Below, in pieces: positions 1-6,299 of a stretch of 6,299 bases of DNA. Source of the DNA: an uncultured Intrasporangium sp. (lineage in GTDB: Bacteria; Actinomycetota; Actinomycetes; Actinomycetales; Dermatophilaceae); the NCBI GenBank assembly GCA_937873285.1, contig CALMNV010000271.1, positions 1-6,299 on the forward strand, read 5' to 3'. Positions within the stretch are counted from its first letter, which is position 1; each line of letters begins with the position of its first letter. The notes beneath the pieces are model-generated. The model was given only the letters and a program-made list of their open reading frames with translations, was not told the origin of the DNA and did not search any database. Made by a program: the position numbers and the translations under genes.

Positions 1-1126
1 TTCTGGCGCACCAGCGAGACGATCGCGAAGGCGGCGATGGTGGAGAAGCCGTAGGCGACGAGGTAGAAGAGCACCGCGCTGACGGCCTTGCGGTCGAACG
101 CCAGGACCCCGACGAGGATGAAGCCGGCGTGGGCGATCGAGGAGTAGGCGAGCAGCCGCTTCATGTCCGTCTGGGTCACCGACAGGACGGAGCCGACCAC
201 CATGGTCAGGATGGCGACGACGACGAGGGCGTTGGTCCACTCCCACCGCGCGGTGTCGAGGCCGACGTAGGCGAGGCGCAGCATCGCACCGAACGCCGCA
301 GCCTTGGTGCAGGCGGCCATGAACCCGGTGACCGGCGTGGGCGCTCCCTGGTAGACGTCCGGCGTCCACGCGTGGAACGGCACGGCGCCCACCTTGAAGA
401 GCAGCCCGACGAAGACGAGGATCGCACCCGGGACGAGCAGCCCGTTCAGGGCGAGGGGGCCGGCCGACACGGCCTTGCTCAGGTCGCCGAAGTAGACCGA
501 GCCCGCGTAGCCGTAGAGCAGGGCGGTGCCGAAGAGGAAGAACGCCGAGCTGAAGGCTCCGAGGAGGAAGTACTTCAGCGCAGCCTCCTGCGACAGCAGC
601 CGCCGGCGCCGGGCGAGGCTGGTGAGGATGTAGAGCGGCAGGGAGAGCACTTCGAGGGCGACGAACATGCCGATGAGGTCGTTCGCCGCCGGGAAGAGCA
701 TCATGCCGCCGATGGCGAACATGGTCAGGGGGAAGACCTCGGAGGTCAGGGCGCCGGCGCGGGCGGCCGCCGTCTCCCCCGGGGAGCCCGGGATGGACGC
801 ACCGCTCGGCGTGAACGCGTCGGGACCGGTGCCGCCGAAGCGTTCGGCCATCGAGAGCACGCCCAGCAGTCCCAGGATGGCGATCGTGCCCTGCAGGAAG
901 AGGGCCGGGCCGTCGACGGCGACCGCGAAGAGCCGCCGGCCGCCGCGAATGCAGCGACGAGCCCGACGACGGCCACGGTGGACTGCGCGACGTGCCGACG
1001 CTGGCGGGGCGCGAAGGCCTCGACGAGCACCCCGACCATGGCGGTGCCGAAGACGACGAGCAGCGGCAGCACCGCCCGGTAGTCGATGGTCGACGGCGCG
1101 AACGCGGCCGGCGCGGCAGCGGTCAC
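1..1126 (-). CDS. nuoN: NADH-quinone oxidoreductase subunit N (NuoN), frameshifted, 3' end outside window
   Basis: NuoN is the antiporter-like pumping subunit nearest the NuoJ/K/A/H end of the membrane arm. The N-terminal part, from the GTG at 1126, reads STIDYRAVLPLLVVFG and then VLVEAFAPR, as expected for actinobacterial NuoN. From about 932 to the window edge a different frame encodes the rest: VDGPALFLQGTIAILGLL, EVFPLTMFAIGGMM, the conserved glutamate in FVALEVLSLPLYIL, RRLLSQEAALKYFLLGAF, the lysine in LLFKVGAVPFHAWTPDVYQG, then TPVTGFMAACTKAA and QTDMKRLLAYSSIAHAGFIL. Without correction the first frame stops at 746-748 after 126 residues. The shift equals a loss of 3n+1 bases (or gain of 3n+2) near 932-945. 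The second transmembrane segment is only about 15 hydrophobic residues. The GTG overlaps the nuoM TGA (GTGA), with GGGAG 6 bases upstream. The gene is either broken or mis-sequenced; the identity is certain. Confidence 0.9.
932..945 (-). repeat. Perfect tandem 7-base repeat at the nuoN frame break
   Basis: In the coding direction two adjacent copies of CGGCGGC occupy 945-939 and 938-932. Upstream of this point the NuoN frame is the one starting at 1126; immediately downstream (codon beginning at 932, encoding LFAVAVDGP) the family sequence continues in another frame. Seven bases is 3n+1, so losing one copy from an ancestral three would give exactly the observed shift, and adding one would restore the frame. 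The repeat itself is directly visible; its causal role is inference. In this GC-rich context short repeats also arise by chance, and such tracts are error-prone in assembly. Confidence 0.6.
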
Positions 1127-2676
1127 TTCGTGCTCCCTTCCGCGGTGGCGCGAACGCCCCCGGTCTCGGCGCGGACGTACGACAGCGACTTGTCGACGGC
1201 CGGGTTGATCAGGTCGGTCGCGAGCTTGGGATAGAAGCCGAGCACCAGGAGGAGGGCGAGCAGCGGTGCGGCGACGAGCTGCTCGCGTCGGGTGAGGTCG
1301 GCGACGCCGGTCAGCCCCTGCGGGCGAGGGCCGGTCGCCATGCGCTTGTACATGAGCAGCACGTAGAGGGCAGCCAGGACGATGCCGAAGGTGGCGAGGA
1401 CCGCGGCGACCGGGTAGGTCGGGAAGGTGCCGACGAGCACGAGGAACTCGGACACGAAGGTGGACAGCCCGGGCAGCGACAGCGCCGCCAGGCCGGCCAC
1501 GAGGAAGATTCCCGCGAGGCCGGGCGTCACCCGTTGCCACCCGCCGTAGTCGGGGATGCGCTTGCTGCCGCGGCGCCGCACGAACATCGCGGCGAAGAGG
1601 AACAGCGCGGCGGTGGAGAACCCGTGGTTGACCATGTAGAGCGCCGACCCCGCCCAGCCGACGTTGGTCAGCGCGAAGATGCCGAGCACGATGAAGCCGA
1701 AGTGGCTCACCGAGGTGTAGGCGATCAGGCGCATCATGTCCGTCTGTCCGATGGCGAGCAGAGCGCCGTAGAGCACGGAGATCACCGCGAGCGTGATGAC
1801 GACCGGAGTGGCCCATCGACTCGCCTCGGGAAACAGCTGGAGGCAGAAGCGGATCATCCCGAAGGTCCCGACCTTGTCGAGCACGCCCACGAGCAGCGTC
1901 GCGGTGGCCGGGCTCGACTCGGTCGCGGCGTCCGGGAGCCAGGTGTGCAACGGCACCATCGGCGCCTTGATCGCGAAGGCGAAGAAGAAGCCGACGAACA
2001 GCAGGCGCTCGGTGGTGGGGTCGAGGGTCAGCCCCGTGAGCCGGGAGACGAGGAAGCCGTCGGCGCCCCCCGGCCCCTGCAGGTAGAGGGCGATGACGGC
2101 CACGAGCATGACCAGCCCGCCGACGAGCGAGAAGAGCAGGAACTTCATCGCGGCATACTGACGGCGCGATCCGCCGTACTGCCCGATGAGGAAGTACACC
2201 GGGATGAGCATCGCCTCGAAGAAGACGTAGAAGAGGAAGACGTCGGTCGCGGCGAAGACGCCCACCATGAACGTCTCCAGCAGCAGCAGCAGCGCGAAGT
2301 AGGTCTTCGAGCGCCGCCCGCTGTCGGCGGCGTCGGCGCGCTCCGGCACGTCGTGCCAGGCGGCCAGCAGGCACACCGGGGTCAGCACGAGGCTCATCAG
2401 CACGAGCACGAGCGCGATGCCGTCGACGCCGAGCGCGTAGGACACGCCGAACTGCGGGATCCACGAGCGCTGCTCCGCCAGCTGGAACTGGGCGGTCGCG
2501 CGGGTGTCGAACCGGGTGGCGGCCACGACGCCGAGCACCAGGGTGAGCAGTGCGGTGCCGAGCGCGATGCGCTTGGCGCTCTCCACCGATCCGGGCGCGA
2601 AGGCGACGACGAGCGACCCGACGAGCGGGAGCACCATCAGGATCGTCAGCCAGGGCACAGCAGACACGTCAGACAT
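1123..2676 (-). CDS. nuoM: NADH-quinone oxidoreductase subunit M (NuoM)
   Basis: NuoM is the middle antiporter-like proton-pumping subunit of the complex I membrane arm. Counting from the ATG at 2676 it has 517 residues, close to the family norm of about 500. Conserved features: E154 in YVFFEAMLIPVYFLIG (E144 in E. coli), K237 in FAIKAPMVPLHTWLPDA (K234), K268 in GVLDKVGTFGMIRF (K265), H325 in YTSVSHFGFIVLGIF, H351 in MVNHGFSTAALFLF, and E410 in STFVSEFLVLVGTF (E407). About fourteen hydrophobic helices are evident. I prefer the ATG at 2676, which shares its A with the nuoL stop (TGATG), over the in-frame GTG at 2691, which adds five residues and lies inside nuoL; GGTGA 7 bases upstream of the ATG could serve as a weak Shine-Dalgarno. 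The TGA stop overlaps the nuoN GTG start by 4 bases. All key residues are intact. Confidence 0.97.
   Translation of the reverse strand: MSDVSAVPWLTILMVLPLVGSLVVAFAPGSVESAKRIALGTALLTLVLGVVAATRFDTRATAQFQLAEQRSWIPQFGVSYALGVDGIALVLVLMSLVLTPVCLLAAWHDVPERADAADSGRRSKTYFALLLLLETFMVGVFAATDVFLFYVFFEAMLIPVYFLIGQYGGSRRQYAAMKFLLFSLVGGLVMLVAVIALYLQGPGGADGFLVSRLTGLTLDPTTERLLFVGFFFAFAIKAPMVPLHTWLPDAATESSPATATLLVGVLDKVGTFGMIRFCLQLFPEASRWATPVVITLAVISVLYGALLAIGQTDMMRLIAYTSVSHFGFIVLGIFALTNVGWAGSALYMVNHGFSTAALFLFAAMFVRRRGSKRIPDYGGWQRVTPGLAGIFLVAGLAALSLPGLSTFVSEFLVLVGTFPTYPVAAVLATFGIVLAALYVLLMYKRMATGPRPQGLTGVADLTRREQLVAAPLLALLLVLGFYPKLATDLINPAVDKSLSYVRAETGGVRATAEGSTK
1133..1137 (-). promoter_or_regulatory. Shine-Dalgarno sequence of nuoN (decides the GTG start)
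   Basis: GGGAG (within GAAGGGAG) lies 6 bases upstream of the nuoN GTG at 1126, inside the end of nuoM. It supports that start and shows the initiation region is intact even though the reading frame breaks downstream. Confidence 0.6.
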
Positions 2677-4676
2677 CAGGAGATCACCCACAGGGCACCG
2701 AGGATGGCGACGACGCCGGCGAGCATCGTCAGGGCATAGGAGCGGGCGAAGCCGTTCTGGACGCGGCGCAGCCGCGAGGAGGTGCCACCGATGAGGGCGG
2801 CGAGACCGCCCGCAGCGCCGTCGACGCCCTTGCCGTCGGCGAACACGAGGGAGCGGGTCAGGTGCAGGCCGGGCCGCATGAGCAGCGCCTCGTTGACCTG
2901 GTCCTGGTAGAGGTCGTTGCGCGCGGCGCGGGTCGCGAGACTCCCGCGGGGCGCCACGACGGGCACCGGCTCACGCCAGTAGCGCGCCCAGGCCAGGCCC
3001 GCTCCCACGGCGACCAGCACGGTGGTGAGCACCGTGATGAGCAGTGCTGGCAGGACCGGGTGCTCCTCGGCCGCCCCGAGCCCGGACTCCGAGCCGGCGG
3101 CGAAGACCGGGTTGAGCCAGCCGGTGATGACGCCGGTCGGCCCGAGCGCCAGGCCGAGCAGCGCTGAGCCGACCGCGAGCACCATCATGGGCACGGTCAT
3201 GAGCTTTCCGGACTCGTGCGGGTGGACGTCGTCGGTCCACCTCTTCTTGCCGTGGAAGGTCAGGAAGAAGAGGCGCGACATGTAGAAGGCGGTGATCCCG
3301 GCGCCGACCATGGCGACGAGCCCGAACACCCAGGGACGCCAGCCCTCCCCGACGAAGGCCGCCTCGATGATCCGGTCCTTGCTCCAGAAGCCGGACAGGA
3401 ACGGGAAGCCGATGATCGCCAGATAGCCGAGGCCGAACGTGGCCCACGTCACCTTCATCGCCCCGGACAGTCCGCCGAACCGGCGCATGTCGACCTGGTC
3501 GTTCATGCCGTGCATGACCGATCCCGCCCCGAGGAACATGCCGGCCTTGAAGAAGCCGTGGGTGAGCAGGTGGAAGATCGCGAAGACGTATCCGACGGGG
3601 CCGAGCCCGGCAGCCAGCATCATGTAGCCGATCTGGCTCATCGTGGAGGCGGCGAGCGCCTTCTTGATGTCGTCCTTGGCGCAGCCGACGACCGCTCCGA
3701 AGAGCAGGGTGACGGCGCCGACGAGGACGACCACGAGCTGCGCCGTCGGGGCGGCCTCGAAGATCGGCGCGGAGCGCACCACGAGGTAGACCCCCGCGGT
3801 GACCATGGTCGCCGCGTGGATGAGCGCCGAGACGGGGGTCGGGCCGGCCATGGCGTCACCGAGCCAGCTCTGCAGCGGGAACTGCGCGGACTTGCCGCAC
3901 GCGGCGAGCAGCAGCATCAGCCCGAGCGCCGTCATGAAGCCCTGGTTGGCGCCCTGCAGGGCGGCCGCCTTGGCGTCGACCGTGGCGAAGTCGACCGCAC
4001 CGAAGTTGAAGAACATCAGCAGCAGCGCGATGGTCAGCCCGAGGTCGCCCACCCGGTTGGCGACGAACGCCTTGTTCGCGGCGGTGGCGTAGGCGGGGTT
4101 CCAGTTCCAGAAGCCGATGAGCAGGTAGGAGGCGAGGCCGACGCCCTCCCAGCCGACGTAGAGCAGCAGGTAGGAGTCGGCCAGGACGAGGAGCAGCATC
4201 GCCGCGACGAAGAGGTTGAGGTAGGCGAAGAACCGCCGCTTGTCGGGGTCGTGCGACATGTAGCCGAGCGAGTAGACGTGGATGAGCGAGCCGACGAACG
4301 TCACGAGCAGGACGAAGGCCACCGACAGCTGGTCGACGAGCATCCCGGCCGAGACCGAGAACGACCCGCCGGCCACCCAGTCGAACAGGTGCAGCCGCTG
4401 GGGGCGCTGCGCGGCATCGCGCCCGAGCATCGCGAGCCAGACGGCGGCGCCCACGACGAACGAGCCCCACGACAGCCCGGTCGCGAGGAGTGGACCGAAG
4501 CGGTCGGTGCGTCGTCCCCCCACGAGCAGCACCGCGGCCCCGAGCGCGGGCAGGGCGACGAGCAGCCAGGCGTATGCCGTGACGCCGGTCGCGGCGTCGG
4601 CCTGCCCCTGCGCTGGAGCCAGCGCGGCGGCATACGGCAAGGCGGTGCTGGCAACAGTTCCCAGTCCAACGGACAT
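2676..4676 (-). CDS. nuoL: NADH-quinone oxidoreductase subunit L (NuoL)
   Basis: NuoL is the most distal antiporter-like proton-pumping subunit; its long lateral helix spans the membrane arm. The protein is 666 residues, slightly long for the family. Visible landmarks: the [22 protein letters not shown] helix (112-133), E177 in [19 protein letters not shown]262 in [18 protein letters not shown]287 in [16 protein letters not shown], the [20 protein letters not shown] segment (335-354), H373/K377 in [15 protein letters not shown], and K433/D434 in GFWSKDRI. These match the conserved pumping chain (E144, K229, K342, K399/D400 in E. coli). The C-terminus has the charged stretch before a final helix (about 645-665). 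The first 32 residues are an Ala-rich leader before the usual first helix. ATG at 4676 is supported by AAGGAG at 9-base spacing. The stop overlaps the nuoM start as TGATG. Confidence 0.97.
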   Translation of the reverse strand: MSVGLGTVASTALPYAAALAPAQGQADAATGVTAYAWLLVALPALGAAVLLVGGRRTDRFGPLLATGLSWGSFVVGAAVWLAMLGRDAAQRPQRLHLFDWVAGGSFSVSAGMLVDQLSVAFVLLVTFVGSLIHVYSLGYMSHDPDKRRFFAYLNLFVAAMLLLVLADSYLLLYVGWEGVGLASYLLIGFWNWNPAYATAANKAFVANRVGDLGLTIALLLMFFNFGAVDFATVDAKAAALQGANQGFMTALGLMLLLAACGKSAQFPLQSWLGDAMAGPTPVSALIHAATMVTAGVYLVVRSAPIFEAAPTAQLVVVLVGAVTLLFGAVVGCAKDDIKKALAASTMSQIGYMMLAAGLGPVGYVFAIFHLLTHGFFKAGMFLGAGSVMHGMNDQVDMRRFGGLSGAMKVTWATFGLGYLAIIGFPFLSGFWSKDRIIEAAFVGEGWRPWVFGLVAMVGAGITAFYMSRLFFLTFHGKKRWTDDVHPHESGKLMTVPMMVLAVGSALLGLALGPTGVITGWLNPVFAAGSESGLGAAEEHPVLPALLITVLTTVLVAVGAGLAWARYWREPVPVVAPRGSLATRAARNDLYQDQVNEALLMRPGLHLTRSLVFADGKGVDGAAGGLAALIGGTSSRLRRVQNGFARSYALTMLAGVVAILGALWVIS
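2684..2688 (-). promoter_or_regulatory. Weak Shine-Dalgarno candidate of nuoM
   Basis: GGTGA lies 7 bases upstream of the ATG at 2676. It is weak, so nuoM initiation probably leans on coupling to nuoL termination through the TGATG junction. It would be too close to serve the alternative GTG at 2691, which lies upstream of it. Confidence 0.4.
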
Positions 4677-4685
4677 CGACCGGCG

Positions 4686-4691
4686 CTCCTT
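4686..4691 (-). promoter_or_regulatory. Shine-Dalgarno sequence of nuoL overlapping the nuoK stop
   Basis: AAGGAG lies 9 bases upstream of the nuoL ATG, and its first two bases are the last two of the nuoK TAA. It fixes the nuoL start at 4676. Ribosomes ending on nuoK are probably well placed to reinitiate, even though this is the only junction in the window without an overlap. Confidence 0.75.
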
Positions 4692-4989
4692 ACAGCTTCA
4701 GCAGGTTGGCGTCGTCGACCGAGGCCGACCGGCGGGCACGGAAGATCGCCATGATGATGGCCAGGCCGACCACGACCTCTGCCGCGGCGACCACCATGAC
4801 GAACAGGGCGATGACCTGTCCCTCCACGGTGCCGTGCATCCGGGAGAAGGTGACGAGGGCGAGGTTCGTCGCGTTGAGCATGAGCTCGACGCCCATGAAC
4901 ACGATGATCGCGTTGCGTCGGGTGAGCACGGCCGCGGTCCCGATGGCGAAGAGCAGCACGGCGAGATAGACGTAGTTCAGCGGGCTCAT
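4690..4989 (-). CDS. nuoK: NADH-quinone oxidoreductase subunit K (NuoK)
   Basis: NuoK is a small three-helix membrane subunit, related to MrpC of antiporters, that carries part of the half-channel at the base of the proton-pumping arm. The 99-residue length matches the family (about 100). The two conserved intramembrane acids are present: E35 in [13 protein letters not shown] and E71 in [13 protein letters not shown], corresponding to E36 and E72 of E. coli NuoK, which are needed for proton translocation. Helices lie at about residues 4-22, 27-48 and 58-83. The ATG start overlaps the nuoJ TGA (ATGA), with a GGAGG sequence 10 bases upstream, indicating translational coupling to nuoJ. It ends with TAA, which is embedded in the nuoL ribosome-binding site. 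No residue of functional importance appears to be missing. Confidence 0.97.
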   Translation of the reverse strand: MSPLNYVYLAVLLFAIGTAAVLTRRNAIIVFMGVELMLNATNLALVTFSRMHGTVEGQVIALFVMVVAAAEVVVGLAIIMAIFRARRSASVDDANLLKL

Positions 4990-5774
4990 CGGCTGCCGCC
5001 CTCCTCGATCTCGTGCTCGATGTGGCGCTCGACGTCCCGGAACCCGTCGGCACGGGCCACCTGGTCACGAGCGACGAGGACGCGCGAGACGGACAGCTGG
5101 CTCGGGGTGCCGTCGGGCAGCAGCGCCGGGGTGTCGACGGCGTTGTGCCGCGCGTAGACGCCGGGCACGGGCAGTCCCGCGACGTTCTTGTTCTCCCTCA
5201 CCCGGCGCGCCGCCCACTCCGCCTGGGTCAGCTTCGGGGCGAGCCGCTCGCGGTGCGCGAGCACCATCGCGCCGAGGGCTGCCGTGATGAGCAGGGCGGA
5301 GGTGAGCTCGAAGACCCACACGTACTGGCCGAAGATGAGCTCGGCCACGCCGGTGACGTTGCCCGTGTCGGCGTTGGCCGCCCCCAGCTTGTCCAGCCCC
5401 GACTGCACCGTCGCCGGGTCGAAGACCAGCGAGCCCAACGCGGCGAAGAGCACTCCCGCCAGCCCGACGACGAGCACGATCGAGGCCGCCCGCTGCCCGC
5501 GGATCGTCTCGACGACCGAGTCGGCGGAGTCGACGCCGACGAGCATGAGCACGAAGAGGAAGAGCATCATGACGGCACCGGTGTAGACGAACACCTGGAC
5601 CACGCCGAGGAAGTCGGCCCGCTGCATGACGTAGAGGACGCCGAGGATCACCATGGTCACCGCCATGCCGAGAGCGGCGTGGACGGCCTTGCGGGCGAGG
5701 AGCAGCCCGAGCGCGCCGAGGACGGCGACCGGCGCGAGGATCCAGAAGCCCACGGCCTCGGCGGTGCTGGTCAC
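4986..5774 (-). CDS. nuoJ: NADH-quinone oxidoreductase subunit J (NuoJ)
   Basis: NuoJ is an integral membrane subunit at the junction between the quinone-binding module and the proton-pumping arm. The predicted protein has 262 residues with about five transmembrane helices in residues 8-175. The diagnostic third helix (residues 56-78) contains the [17 protein letters not shown] core; in this family Y64/G66 sit at the π-bulge that rearranges during coupling. After about residue 174 comes a hydrophilic tail of nearly 90 residues ending in an Arg/Glu-rich segment. E. coli NuoJ lacks this tail, but I recall it as usual in actinobacterial NuoJ. The GTG start at 5774 is chosen because it overlaps the nuoI stop in a GTGA junction, has AAGGGG 7 bases upstream, and begins just before the first helix. 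The same frame is open further upstream to 6200, but that part lies inside nuoI. The 3' end overlaps nuoK by 4 bases. Confidence 0.96.
   Translation of the reverse strand: MTSTAEAVGFWILAPVAVLGALGLLLARKAVHAALGMAVTMVILGVLYVMQRADFLGVVQVFVYTGAVMMLFLFVLMLVGVDSADSVVETIRGQRAASIVLVVGLAGVLFAALGSLVFDPATVQSGLDKLGAANADTGNVTGVAELIFGQYVWVFELTSALLITAALGAMVLAHRERLAPKLTQAEWAARRVRENKNVAGLPVPGVYARHNAVDTPALLPDGTPSQLSVSRVLVARDQVARADGFRDVERHIEHEIEEGGSR
5000..5004 (-). promoter_or_regulatory. Shine-Dalgarno sequence of nuoK
   Basis: GGAGG, within the end of nuoJ, lies 10 bases upstream of the nuoK ATG at 4989. Together with the ATGA overlap it supports that start. Confidence 0.65.
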
Positions 5775-6299
5775 GTGGTCACCCCTTCCCGGGCGTCTCG
5801 GGCGGCGACATGGGCGCGCTGGGCCTCGCTCGCCCCCGACACCCTGCGCAGGTAGTAGTCCCGCTCCTCCATCCCCTCCACCATCGGCAGGGGCGGCTGG
5901 AGCATCCCCTCGCCGAGCGGTGCCAGGAGCTGCTCCTTGGTGAAGATGAGCTTGCCGCGGTCGTCGTCGGCCAGCTCGTAGAAGTTCGTCATCGTCAGGG
6001 CCCGGGTGGGGCACGCCTCGATGCAGAGGCCGCAGAAGATGCAGCGCAGGTAGTTGATCTGGTAGACGCGGCCGTAGCGCTCGCCCGGCGAGAAGCGCCC
6101 GGCACCGCCCTGCGCGAGCGGCGTGTCGTCGTTGTCGGCGCCCTCGACGAAGATCGCGTCGGCCGGGCAGGCCCAGGCGCACAGCTCGCAGCCGATGCAC
6201 TTCTCCAGGCCGTCCGGGTGCCGGTTGAGCACGTGCCGCCCGTGGTAGCGCGGCGCGGTCGGCGTGACCTCTTCCGGGTACTGCTCGGTGGTCACCTTC
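5771..6299 (-). CDS. nuoI: NADH-quinone oxidoreductase subunit I (NuoI), 5' end outside window
   Basis: NuoI is the ferredoxin-like subunit of the peripheral arm of complex I. It holds clusters N6a and N6b, which pass electrons towards N2 and the quinone. Two complete CxxCxxCxxxCP motifs are visible: [12 protein letters not shown] and [12 protein letters not shown]. Numbered from the GTG at 6295, the ligands are C33/C36/C39/C43 and C85/C88/C91/C95. The stretches [17 protein letters not shown] and [14 protein letters not shown] are typical of actinobacterial NuoI. The frame stays open to the window edge and a lysine codon precedes the GTG at 6295. Family members carry an N-terminal amphipathic segment before the TEQYP motif, so the true start very probably lies beyond 6299 and the GTG is probably an internal valine. 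About 174 residues are visible. The gene ends in TGA overlapping the nuoJ start (GTGA). Identification is close to certain; only the start is unknown. Confidence 0.97.
   Translation of the reverse strand, partial: KVTTEQYPEEVTPTAPRYHGRHVLNRHPDGLEKCIGCELCAWACPADAIFVEGADNDDTPLAQGGAGRFSPGERYGRVYQINYLRCIFCGLCIEACPTRALTMTNFYELADDDRGKLIFTKEQLLAPLGEGMLQPPLPMVEGMEERDYYLRRVSGASEAQRAHVAARDAREGVTT
5782..5787 (-). promoter_or_regulatory. Shine-Dalgarno sequence of nuoJ (decides the GTG start)
   Basis: AAGGGG lies 7 bases upstream of the GTG at 5774, inside the end of nuoI. It supports the GTG as the nuoJ start, although the frame stays open far upstream. Confidence 0.6.

Noticed and set aside
925..950. 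Programmed ribosomal frameshifting to express nuoN
   Set aside because: No X XXY YYZ slippery heptamer is present in the zero frame, and nuoN is not known to use recoding; the short helix 2 also points to a deletion.
129..1082. 317-codon open frame on the plus strand opposite nuoN
   Set aside because: Same reasoning: His/Asp/Arg/Gly-rich antisense translation with no domain, while the minus strand encodes recognised NuoN motifs.
2277..2296. Run of CAG triplets resembling a microsatellite
   Set aside because: It encodes a leucine-rich stretch of a NuoM transmembrane helix (CTG codons on the minus strand), which explains it fully.
746..2464. 572-codon minus-strand frame overlapping nuoM
   Set aside because: Most of it is an Arg/Pro/Ala-rich out-of-frame reading of nuoM. 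Only its last part, from 1126, is the genuine N-terminus of NuoN.
2677..2691. Upstream GTG (2691) as the nuoM start
   Set aside because: It adds only five residues inside nuoL, whereas the ATG at 2676 forms a TGATG junction with an SD-like GGTGA correctly placed before it.
667..2739. 690-codon open frame on the plus strand opposite nuoM and nuoN
   Set aside because: It lies wholly antisense to clearly recognised nuo genes. The translation is a low-complexity Arg/Glu/His/Gly mixture typical of the complement of GC-rich coding sequence, with no recognisable domain.
3216..4754. 512-codon open frame on the plus strand opposite nuoL
   Set aside because: Antisense shadow of nuoL with the same charged low-complexity composition; long stop-free antisense frames are expected at this GC content.
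6293..6295. GTG at 6295 as the nuoI start
   Set aside because: The frame continues to the window edge with a lysine codon before it, and NuoI family members have further N-terminal sequence before the TEQYP motif, so the start is probably off the window.

Overview
The window carries the distal part of a respiratory complex I (NADH-quinone oxidoreductase, nuo) operon. It is transcribed entirely from the minus strand in the order nuoI-nuoJ-nuoK-nuoL-nuoM-nuoN. GC content is very high (around 70 % by eye, with strong G/C preference at third codon positions). NuoI, NuoJ and NuoL have the sequence style of Actinobacteria. A Micrococcales-type actinobacterium (for example near Intrasporangiaceae) is a plausible guess, but the taxon cannot be fixed from sequence reading alone.

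Layout, from the 5' end of the transcript (right edge of the window) leftwards: nuoI (5771 to the right edge; N-terminus outside the window) encodes the two-[4Fe-4S] subunit. nuoJ (4986-5774), nuoK (4690-4989), nuoL (2676-4676), nuoM (1123-2676) and nuoN (1126 to the left edge; C-terminus outside the window) encode membrane-arm subunits. The genes are packed with 1-4 base overlaps (GTGA, ATGA, TGATG, GTGA). The only gap is 13 bases between nuoK and nuoL, and there the Shine-Dalgarno sequence overlaps the nuoK stop codon. No stretch of 300 bases lacks a gene, and I see no promoter, terminator, RNA gene, mobile element or CRISPR array.

Together these subunits take electrons over the N6a/N6b iron-sulfur clusters of NuoI to the quinone site and couple this to proton pumping. 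NuoJ and NuoK join the quinone module to the three antiporter-like pumps NuoN, NuoM and NuoL. The key glutamates and lysines are present in NuoK, NuoL and NuoM, and in the readable part of NuoN.

The one real anomaly is in nuoN. The start and first transmembrane helix are in one frame, while everything from about position 932 to the window edge is in another. The break coincides with a perfect tandem 7-base repeat (932-945) inside an unusually short second transmembrane segment. This is either a sequencing/assembly error, a disabling deletion, or (least likely) a reversible repeat-length mutation. Otherwise the region is ordinary housekeeping sequence, and I found no previously undescribed system in it.
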